DNA of 5,431 nucleotides, taken from Firmicutes bacterium UBA5559. Lineage in GTDB: Bacteria > Bacillota > Clostridia > Peptostreptococcales > Anaerovoracaceae. Made by a program: the position numbers and the translations under genes. A model generated the notes under the pieces. That model was not told the DNA's origin. It ran no database searches and saw nothing but the letters and a program-made list of their open reading frames with translations. The first letter of the stretch is position 1, and each line of letters begins with the position of its first letter. This document shows positions 1-5,431 of this stretch, in pieces. Where the stretch lies: assembly GCA_002425705.1 (NCBI GenBank), contig DIMT01000029.1, forward strand, positions 5,099-10,529, in the 5' to 3' direction.

Positions 1-1309
1 TGATAGATTGCACGATTGCGAGCCCGATTCCCGAACCTCCGGTCATCCGGTTTCGAGACTTGTCACCCCGATAGAACCGTTCGAAAATAAAGGGAATGTC
101 TTCCGGTAGTATACCCGGGCCATTGTCTTCCACGCTGAAGGTGACTTTATTTTCTTCATCGGCCAGAAGAAGTCGTATTGCTCCCCCCTCCGGAGTATAT
201 TTTACTGCATTGGAAATCAGATTCATCATCACTTGGCTGATCCGATCCTTATCAGCTAATACTGGACTACAATTCCCCACAACAGAATAGCGGATATTCT
301 TATTCCCCATTTCTATTTCAAAATTTCCAATCATTTTATTAGCCAGATCCAAAAGGTCGACAGAGGATTTATCCAACCTGGCATTACCTTCTTCCACCTT
401 CGCCAGATTTTCCAAATCTGCTACCAGCTTACTGATTCTGGCCACTTCATCATAACAGCTTTGAAGCCTTTCCGTGGTCGGCTCCCATATTCCTTCAATA
501 AGAGCCTCCACATGGGTCAGAACCGTGGTAAGGGGTGTCCTTAGTTCATGAGCCACATCAGCGGTCAGCTGTTTTCTTAAACTTTCCTGTTGCTCCAAAG
601 TGGCCGCCAGTTGGTTGATGGATTGGATAAGAGCTCCGATTTCCCTTGTACTGGAATCCTCTTTCATTCTTACCCCAAAATCTCCGTCGGATATCTTTTT
701 TGTTGCTCCCACCGTTCTTTGGATGGGCTCTGCGAGGCGCTTAGCCAACAATACTCCCACCAACACAGAAACTGCCAGTGCTAATATCCCGATTCCTGCC
801 AGAATCTTATTCAGGGAGCTTAAAAACCTGGAATCTTCTTCGCTCAAGAAAAAAGGGCCAAAGTGGTTGATTTCCACTATCCCGATAATCTCACCATTTT
901 GAACCGCCGGATATTGTTCCGCAGTAAATTCACCGCTGAGATTGGGGTACTGGCTTTCCATTCTATGGGTAATAGCCGTCATGATCTCTGTACACAGGGC
1001 TGTATCACAATCCTCCGCGTCCCAAACAATTTTACTGTTTCGATCATATACCTTCAGGATATACCCTGCCTCCAGAGCCTCCATGCCGATGGAATGAACG
1101 CTTTCCTCATTCCAGGAGTCGGATTTTGCATCATACTGAAGACTGATTCGGCTTACTATTTCCTGGGTGTACTGATGCTGCTGAATTGTGATGTAACCCT
1201 TAAACTGATTCCCAATCAGCACATTGGCTAATATGCTGATCAGCACCACCGTCAGGAGCACCACTAAGGCGATTGACAAGGACAATTTTGTCCGAATGCT
1301 GTATTTCAT
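1..1309 (-). CDS. Sensor histidine kinase, C-terminus cut by the window edge
   Basis: This is a membrane-bound sensor kinase that should autophosphorylate on histidine and pass the phosphate to the adjacent response regulator. My translation from ATG at 1309 stays open to base 1 (436 codons). It shows a first membrane helix at about residues 8-33, an extracellular domain of about 134 residues, a second helix at about 168-189, and a HAMP linker with Pro195. Next come the H-box ADVAHELRTPL (His254), the N-box (Asn363 and Asn367 in NLISNAVKYT), the G1 box EDNGPGI (395-400 region), the F-box FERFYRG and the G2 box GGSGIGLAIV (424-433). Only the last roughly 10-30 residues should be missing. The start codon follows the regulator stop codon with no gap, and GGGGGGAG four bases upstream can serve as ribosome binding site, so the two genes are probably translationally coupled. 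All catalytic boxes are intact. The extracellular domain looks PAS/Cache-like, with Cys101 and Cys106. The signal is unknown; copper or envelope redox stress is inferred from the neighbours. Confidence 0.95.
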   Translation of the reverse strand, partial: MKYSIRTKLSLSIALVVLLTVVLISILANVLIGNQFKGYITIQQHQYTQEIVSRISLQYDAKSDSWNEESVHSIGMEALEAGYILKVYDRNSKIVWDAEDCDTALCTEIMTAITHRMESQYPNLSGEFTAEQYPAVQNGEIIGIVEINHFGPFFLSEEDSRFLSSLNKILAGIGILALAVSVLVGVLLAKRLAEPIQRTVGATKKISDGDFGVRMKEDSSTREIGALIQSINQLAATLEQQESLRKQLTADVAHELRTPLTTVLTHVEALIEGIWEPTTERLQSCYDEVARISKLVADLENLAKVEEGNARLDKSSVDLLDLANKMIGNFEIEMGNKNIRYSVVGNCSPVLADKDRISQVMMNLISNAVKYTPEGGAIRLLLADEENKVTFSVEDNGPGILPEDIPFIFERFYRGDKSRNRMTGGSGIGLAIVQSI

Positions 1310-2011
1310 CTATCTCCCCCCGAATTTGTACCCGATTCCCCGGACGGTCAGAACATAGTCCGGATTTTTCGAATCATCTTCAATCTTTTGACGAATGTTC
1401 TTGATGTGGGAATCCACCACACGGTCATAGCCCTCGAAATCATCTCCGAGGGCTGTCATAATCAATTCTTCTCTGGTAAACACTTTATTGGGAAACTTTA
1501 TCAGGGTCGCTAATATTCGGTATTCATTAGGAGTCAGGCTGATTTCCCGGCCTCTTTTCTTGAAAATATGGTTTTGAAAATCCGCCTCCAGGTCCCCCTC
1601 CCGAAAAATCATTTTTGTATATAAGGGAGACAGGTCCGCTGAGGACCTCCTCATCACTGCATCGATCCTGGCCGCAAGCTCCTTCAGGCTGAAGGGTTTT
1701 TTTATGTAATCATCGGCTCCCAGTGACAGTCCCCGCAGCATGCTCTCTTCTTCAACCTTGGCCGTCACCATGATGATGGGAACCCGGGATTTTTTTCGCA
1801 GGGCAACACAAAGTTCTTCACCGGAAATATCCGGAAGCATCAAATCTAATATTGCCAGTGAGATATTTTCTTTTTCAAAAAAGCTCAGAGCTTTACTGCC
1901 ATTTTCAGCCGCCAACACGACGTAACCCTTGCTTTCCAAAAAGGACTTTATCACCTCAAGAATTTTGGGCTCATCCTCAACTACCAGTACTTTTTTATGC
2001 TCCTGCTTCAT
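1310..2011 (-). CDS. OmpR/PhoB-family response regulator
   Basis: This is a cytoplasmic transcription factor of 233 residues, the usual length for the OmpR/PhoB class. The receiver domain (about 6-120) has the acidic pair Glu12-Asp13, the phosphoacceptor Asp56 in LAILDLMLPD, the switch residue Thr83 and Lys105 in the KKPF motif. The C-terminal winged-helix DNA-binding domain (about 134-233) ends with the typical recognition-helix and wing pattern (RVVDSHIKNIRQKI, then VRGIGYKF). ATG at 2011 is supported by GAAGGG at 2021-2026, nine bases upstream. It begins 25 bases after the lipoprotein gene and its TAG stop directly abuts the kinase ATG, so the pair is cotranscribed. All phosphotransfer residues are present. 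It should act once phosphorylated by the adjacent kinase. Its target is not shown; control of this copper-linked operon is an inference from gene order. Subfamily names such as CusR, BaeR or ResD cannot be assigned from sequence alone. Confidence 0.96.
   Translation of the reverse strand: MKQEHKKVLVVEDEPKILEVIKSFLESKGYVVLAAENGSKALSFFEKENISLAILDLMLPDISGEELCVALRKKSRVPIIMVTAKVEEESMLRGLSLGADDYIKKPFSLKELAARIDAVMRRSSADLSPLYTKMIFREGDLEADFQNHIFKKRGREISLTPNEYRILATLIKFPNKVFTREELIMTALGDDFEGYDRVVDSHIKNIRQKIEDDSKNPDYVLTVRGIGYKFGGR
1314..1321 (-). promoter_or_regulatory. Ribosome binding site of the histidine kinase gene inside the regulator gene
   Basis: GGGGGGAG on the minus strand lies within the last codons of the response regulator, four bases before ATG 1309. 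The close spacing and the abutting stop and start codons (TAG then ATG) suggest that ribosomes finishing the regulator reinitiate on the kinase. Confidence 0.55.
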
Positions 2012-2020
2012 CCCAGCCTA

Positions 2021-2026
2021 CCCTTC
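2021..2026 (-). promoter_or_regulatory. Ribosome binding site of the response regulator gene
   Basis: GAAGGG on the minus strand lies nine bases before ATG 2011, inside the 25-base gap after the lipoprotein stop codon. It is weaker than the lipoprotein site but in an acceptable position, and the start it supports gives the usual short N-terminus before the receiver domain. Confidence 0.55.
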
Positions 2027-2036
2027 AATTTTTCCC

Positions 2037-2711
2037 TTATAAAATGTCAAATGGTTTCAGGAACTTTTCCACTTCAACCGGCTTTCCGTCTTCTCCATCC
2101 ACTTTGACTTTACCGAATACCCATCCGTCAACCTTCCCCGGATCTACTCCAGCTTCGATAAAAATCTCCGGATCCAGGACGAAAACCATATCCTTATCGT
2201 TTGTACCCATATCCTTGGCCCATTCAAACACATTCCCGCTGCCAATATTTATTCCGTAATGATCCAGTTCTCCATGATACTGAATGGCATCCCGATTCGA
2301 TTCCAGTATCTGACGATAAGAATCCAGCGGATCCGTCTCCTTATCCTTCCATAATTTATCATCTCCCAGATCAATCCCCACTATAATCTTATCTTCTGAA
2401 ACTATTCCCGGAGGAAGCATTTCACCCTTCAGCCCCGCCTCTAAAAAAGGCTGGATATCTGTTTCTATAAAGACATCATAGCTTCCTTCACCGCTATAAT
2501 TCTTACCCCAGAAAAAGCTGGCACTGCCATCGGGAGCATTCAGCACCCATCCCTGGCCATTCTCATCCGCTTCTATCTGTTCCGGCATAGCCTCCAGCAA
2601 CTTTCCAAAGGAATCGGCGGAAGTTTCTCCTACCACGTCCGTTCCGCCACAGGCAGCCAGGGAAAGAATCAGGACCAGCGAAAGGACTAACATCAATAAT
2701 ATTTTTTTCAT
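2037..2711 (-). CDS. Secreted lipoprotein of unknown function with an internal duplication
   Basis: This is a 224-residue protein with a classic lipoprotein signal: Met-Lys-Lys, a Leu/Val-rich core (4-17) and lipobox LAAC with Cys21. The mature protein of 204 residues should be lipid-anchored on the outer face of the membrane. I do not recognise an enzyme or a named binding-protein fold. The mature part is acidic and has no cysteine after Cys21. Two segments resemble each other: about 62-100 and about 157-195 each start with Gly-Ser, then a Phe/Trp/Lys motif, then a hydrophobic strand ending in F(L/I)EAG(L/V). This suggests two copies of one structural unit. His146 and His151 lie in the linker (YHGELDHYG) between acidic residues. 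ATG at 2711 is backed by AGGAG at 2719-2723 with seven-base spacing. It sits 55 bases after copA and 25 before the regulator, so it belongs to the operon. A role as metal-binding or accessory sensor protein is possible, but rests on context only. Confidence 0.93.
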   Translation of the reverse strand: MKKILLMLVLSLVLILSLAACGGTDVVGETSADSFGKLLEAMPEQIEADENGQGWVLNAPDGSASFFWGKNYSGEGSYDVFIETDIQPFLEAGLKGEMLPPGIVSEDKIIVGIDLGDDKLWKDKETDPLDSYRQILESNRDAIQYHGELDHYGINIGSGNVFEWAKDMGTNDKDMVFVLDPEIFIEAGVDPGKVDGWVFGKVKVDGEDGKPVEVEKFLKPFDIL

Positions 2712-2766
2712 TTTGAGACTCCTATTATGTTATCATCAGCAAATTGTTTACATCTGTGCTTCACTT
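2712..2766 (-). other. Intergenic gap between copA and the lipoprotein gene
   Basis: This 55-base AT-rich gap is the only non-coding space of note in the window. I see no stem-loop followed by a T-run, so no terminator, and no -35/-10 pair that I would defend (an AT-rich CATAAT occurs, but nothing convincing lies 17 bases upstream). Readthrough from copA is the simplest reading. It contains the lipoprotein ribosome binding site. Confidence 0.5.
2719..2723 (-). promoter_or_regulatory. Ribosome binding site of the lipoprotein gene
   Basis: AGGAG on the minus strand lies seven bases before ATG 2711. It is the strongest match to the Shine-Dalgarno consensus in the window and fixes the start so that a complete signal peptide is encoded. 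Confidence 0.8.
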
Positions 2767-5019
2767 TTATTGAAAGGGCTTAAATTTTTTGAGTCTTAAT
2801 GCATTGGTCAAAACAGACACGGAACTCAGCGACATGGCCGCTGCAGCAAAGATGGGGTTCAGCAAGGGACCGCCAAAGAGATGCAGCAATCCCGCTGCTA
2901 TAGGGATGCCGATCACGTTGTAAGCAAAGGCCCAGAACAGGTTTTGCTTGATATTCCGAATGGTGCTTTTACTAAGCTGTATCGCTGCCGGAACGTCCAT
3001 CAAATCGCTGCGCATCAAAACAATTTCCGCTGATTCCATGGCCACGTCCGTACCGGACCCAATGGCGATCCCCACATCGGCCTGGGCAAGAGCAGGAGCA
3101 TCATTGATGCCGTCTCCCACCATGGCCACCTTTTTCCCTTCTGTCTGAAGGCGTTTCACTTCGCTGGATTTGTCCTGGGGCAAGACTTCCGCCAGCACCA
3201 GTCCGATACCCACCTGTTTTGCTATGGCTTCCGCTGTCCTCCGATTGTCTCCGGTAATCATGGCTACTTCCAGACCCATGGCCTTCATCTTTTCAATGGC
3301 TTTCAAGCTACTGCCCTTAACCACGTCAGCTACTGCGATGATGCCTGCCATTTGCCGATTCATGGCGATGTACATTGGAGTTTTCCCTTCACCAGCCAAG
3401 CGATCGGAATGGTGCTCCATGGAATTCAGCTCCACTCCTTGATCCTCCATCAGCTTCCGATTCCCCAATAGTACGGACATCCCGTCAATTTCTACCCGGA
3501 TCCCATGGCCGGGAATAGCTTCGAAACCTTCTGTTTTCAGCATCTCCAGCTGATCCGCCTCGGCTGCCTTTACAATAGCATCGGCCAAGGGATGCTCCGA
3601 TCCTTTTTCTCCGGAAGCAGCGATCTGGAGCAACCGACTGGAATTGATCCCCTCCATGGTGATTATATCCGTTACTTTTGGTTTTCCCTCCGTAATGGTC
3701 CCCGTTTTATCCAATACGACGGTATCAATTTTATGACTGGTCTCCAGGGCTTCCCCGCTTTTTATCAAGATGCCGTACTCTGCACCTTTCCCGGTCCCCA
3801 CCATAATGGCTGTTGGTGTAGCCAGCCCCAGAGCACAAGGACAGGCAATGACCAGGATAGCGATGAAGATGGTGAGGGAAAACACCAGGGATTCTCCGCT
3901 GACAAACCAGGCCAGGGAAGCAAGGAGAGCGATAACGAATACGATAGGGACAAAATAACCAGAAACAATATCCGCCATTTTTGCAATCGGAGCCTTGGAT
4001 CCCTGTGCTTCTTCAACCAATTTGATGATTTGGGCAAGGGCCGTTTCCCCTCCCACTTTGGTCGCTTTAAACTGAATCAATCCATTTTTATTGATGCTGG
4101 CGGCATACACCGAATCTCCTGCAGTCTTGGCAATTGGAATGCTTTCCCCGGTCAGCATAGACTCATCGATAGAGGTGCTTCCTTCTACGACTACTCCATC
4201 CACGGGTATTTTCTGCCCTGGCTTTACCAGAATGATGTTCCCGATTTCCACTTCATCGATGGCCACTTCCACTTCTATTCCATCCCGAATCAGAATGGCT
4301 GTTTTAGGAGCAAGGCCCATGAGCTTTTTAATGGCTTCTGAGGTCCGCCCCTTAGAAAGGGCTTCTAAGGATTTCCCTAACAATATAAGTGTGATGATCA
4401 CTCCTGCCGTCTCAAAATAGAGGCTGTCCACCGCCATGAAATCTCCTTTTGAGATTTGGTAAACGGAATATCCGCTATACAAGAGGGCTGCCGTAGTGCC
4501 CATAGCAATTAGCGAGTCCATGTTTGGGCTTCGGTTTAGAATGGCTTTAAATCCAACGGTATAAAACTGATATCCGGCGATGACGATTGGAATAGTAAGC
4601 AAGATCTGGACCAGGGCATAATTCAGGGGATACTGCATCGGTTCCAGAGATACAGGAATCGGAAAGGGAAGCCACCAAATCATGGGTCCCATTGCTATGT
4701 ACAAAAGAGGGATTGCGAAGATCGTGGAAATTGTGAACTTTCTCCATAAAGTCCTGCTTTCCTTTTCCTTTTTCAGTTTATCCTCATCCACAAGATTATT
4801 TTTTTCGAAAGTCTTTGCCCCATATCCTGCTTTCTCGATTTTGTCTGAAATAGCGGCCAAGTCTGTAATCACAGGGTCATACTCAACGGAAGCTTTCTCC
4901 GTAGCCAGATTAACCGAGATTCGGTCTACCCCTTCCATCTTGCCAACAACTTTTTCTATTCTTGCTGCACAGGCTGCACAGGTCATGCCAGTTATGCTTA
5001 ATGTTACTTTTTTTATCAT
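2767..5019 (-). CDS. copA: Copper-exporting P1B-1-type ATPase CopA
   Basis: This pump exports Cu(I) across the cytoplasmic membrane using ATP. It is 750 residues long from ATG 5019, usual for a CopA with one N-terminal metal-binding domain. One heavy-metal-associated domain (about 3-70) carries GMTCAAC (Cys14, Cys17). Eight membrane helices are expected, with the extra MA/MB pair at about 92-155. The actuator domain has TGES (290-293); the transport site CPC is at 393-395; phosphorylation is at Asp437 in DKTGT; the nucleotide domain has SEHP (His476, Pro477) and GHG (504-506); TGD (589-591) and GDGIND (635-640) follow. Tyr700-Asn701 and Met729/Ser733 in the last two helices are the Cu(I)-specific signature of subclass 1B-1, which separates it from Zn/Cd pumps. 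A GTG in the same frame at 5028 would add three residues, but it lies inside AGGTGA (5024-5029), an ideal ribosome binding site for ATG 5019. All catalytic residues are present. The preceding gene stops one base before the start codon. Confidence 0.97.
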   Translation of the reverse strand: MIKKVTLSITGMTCAACAARIEKVVGKMEGVDRISVNLATEKASVEYDPVITDLAAISDKIEKAGYGAKTFEKNNLVDEDKLKKEKESRTLWRKFTISTIFAIPLLYIAMGPMIWWLPFPIPVSLEPMQYPLNYALVQILLTIPIVIAGYQFYTVGFKAILNRSPNMDSLIAMGTTAALLYSGYSVYQISKGDFMAVDSLYFETAGVIITLILLGKSLEALSKGRTSEAIKKLMGLAPKTAILIRDGIEVEVAIDEVEIGNIILVKPGQKIPVDGVVVEGSTSIDESMLTGESIPIAKTAGDSVYAASINKNGLIQFKATKVGGETALAQIIKLVEEAQGSKAPIAKMADIVSGYFVPIVFVIALLASLAWFVSGESLVFSLTIFIAILVIACPCALGLATPTAIMVGTGKGAEYGILIKSGEALETSHKIDTVVLDKTGTITEGKPKVTDIITMEGINSSRLLQIAASGEKGSEHPLADAIVKAAEADQLEMLKTEGFEAIPGHGIRVEIDGMSVLLGNRKLMEDQGVELNSMEHHSDRLAGEGKTPMYIAMNRQMAGIIAVADVVKGSSLKAIEKMKAMGLEVAMITGDNRRTAEAIAKQVGIGLVLAEVLPQDKSSEVKRLQTEGKKVAMVGDGINDAPALAQADVGIAIGSGTDVAMESAEIVLMRSDLMDVPAAIQLSKSTIRNIKQNLFWAFAYNVIGIPIAAGLLHLFGGPLLNPIFAAAAMSLSSVSVLTNALRLKKFKPFQ

Positions 5020-5020
5020 T

Positions 5021-5431
5021 TTAATCACCTACTATTATCTGACTTCTGATCATACCCATCCAGCAACTAAAGGGAATTGTTCCCTCTTCTTCCGGGGTAA
5101 ACTCGATGATATTATCCCCAGGCTGCAGCTGTTTTTCGATTCCGTATTCTGGTATGATCAGGACGTTGTTGCATCCGTTTATGTCGCTGGACTCCGCCAC
5201 CATATTCCATTTTACCGGTATTCCGGCCTGTACCTGGATTGGTTCATAGCCTCGGGATGAAAGGTTTGTATTGACCACCTGGACTCCATCCTCCAAAACA
5301 GCCGTCGCAATTTGAGAAGTGGATCCTTGCCCCGATGAGCCATTGGGGATTCCTGGAGCAGCGATTCCTGCCAGGGCAAACCCGTTGCTCAGCATGAGAA
5401 TCCCAAGAATTACCACTAACCCGGCACTCAC
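5021..5431 (-). CDS. C-terminal part of a membrane protein with an exported cupredoxin domain (partial)
   Basis: The frame is open to the right edge of the window, so the true start lies outside; the GTG codon at the edge is probably internal. The visible 136 residues begin with a membrane helix (about 4-23), then a Gly/Ser-rich linker (24-45), then a cupredoxin-like beta-sandwich domain (about 48-136). Motifs are GYEPIQVQAGIPVKW, NGCNN (Cys87) and SCWMGMIR (Cys123, Met125, Met127). This matches the C-terminal domain that I know from Clostridial TauE/SafE-family membrane proteins, some of which also carry an N-terminal heavy-metal-associated domain; the upstream part is inferred, not seen. 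The domain has no histidine at all, whereas blue copper proteins normally use two, so the likely ligands are cysteine and methionine, suited to Cu(I). It should face outside the membrane. Its TAA stop lies one base before the copA start codon, which links it to copper export. An unrelated membrane anchor instead of TauE/SafE remains possible. Confidence 0.85.
   Translation of the reverse strand: MSAGLVVILGILMLSNGFALAGIAAPGIPNGSSGQGSTSQIATAVLEDGVQVVNTNLSSRGYEPIQVQAGIPVKWNMVAESSDINGCNNVLIIPEYGIEKQLQPGDNIIEFTPEEEGTIPFSCWMGMIRSQIIVGD
5024..5029 (-). promoter_or_regulatory. Ribosome binding site of copA, which decides the start
   Basis: AGGTGA on the minus strand lies five bases before ATG 5019. 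It overlaps the last codons of the upstream cupredoxin gene and contains the alternative GTG at 5028, so a start at that GTG would have no proper binding site. This arrangement predicts translational coupling of the two genes. Confidence 0.8.

Noticed and set aside
863..1231. Plus-strand open frame of 122 codons opposite the kinase sensor domain
   Set aside because: The minus strand here encodes an uninterrupted kinase with all expected domains; the plus-strand product resembles no family and has no supported start.
2726..2745. AT-rich CATAAT and flanking bases before the lipoprotein gene as an internal promoter
   Set aside because: No acceptable -35 element sits at 16-18 bases upstream, and AT-rich hexamers are common in a short gap like this.
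2749..2758. TACATCTGTG in the gap after copA, one base short of the CopY operator TACAnnTGTA
   Set aside because: A one-mismatch match is expected about twice by chance in a window this long, it lies downstream of copA rather than before it, and no CopY repressor gene is visible.
3765..4037. Minus-strand frame of 90 codons inside copA
   Set aside because: It lies in another frame of copA across the CPC membrane region; its hydrophobic look is a shadow of membrane-helix codons.
3505..4341. Plus-strand open frame of 278 codons opposite copA
   Set aside because: It is antisense to the most conserved part of the P-type ATPase, has no recognisable domain, and its length follows from the codon pattern of the real gene on the other strand.
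4682..5260. Plus-strand open frame of 192 codons across the copA and cupredoxin junction
   Set aside because: It spans two well-supported minus-strand genes and their stop-start junction, and shows no recognisable motif.

Overview
The window reads as one stretch of a single polycistronic transcription unit on the minus strand. It has five genes, almost no intergenic space, and no convincing gene on the plus strand. In transcription order (high to low coordinates) they are: the C-terminal end of a membrane protein carrying an exported cupredoxin domain (cut by the right edge); a complete CopA-type P1B-1 copper-exporting ATPase; a lipoprotein of unrecognised family; an OmpR/PhoB-type response regulator; and its sensor histidine kinase (cut by the left edge, lacking only the last few residues). 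The gaps between genes are 1, 55, 25 and 0 bases.

The most likely source is a low-to-moderate GC Gram-positive anaerobe of the Bacillota, probably class Clostridia. Three things point there: Shine-Dalgarno sequences close to the AGGAGG type, a lipoprotein signal with an LAAC lipobox, and a membrane protein whose C-terminal cupredoxin domain resembles TauE/SafE-cupredoxin fusions I know from Clostridia. The genus cannot be named from this sequence.

The likely logic is copper homeostasis at the cell envelope. CopA pumps Cu(I) out of the cytoplasm. The exported cupredoxin domain, which has cysteine and methionine but no histidine, could accept or relay Cu(I) outside the membrane. The lipoprotein would sit on the outer face of the membrane, and the two-component pair would sense an envelope signal and control transcription. 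That the pair regulates this operon is inferred from gene order only.

The points most worth a second look are the histidine-free Cys/Met cupredoxin site, an internal duplication in the lipoprotein, and a Cys/Met/His cluster in the extracellular domain of the kinase. The known CopA family anchors the interpretation; the window does not by itself prove a new system.
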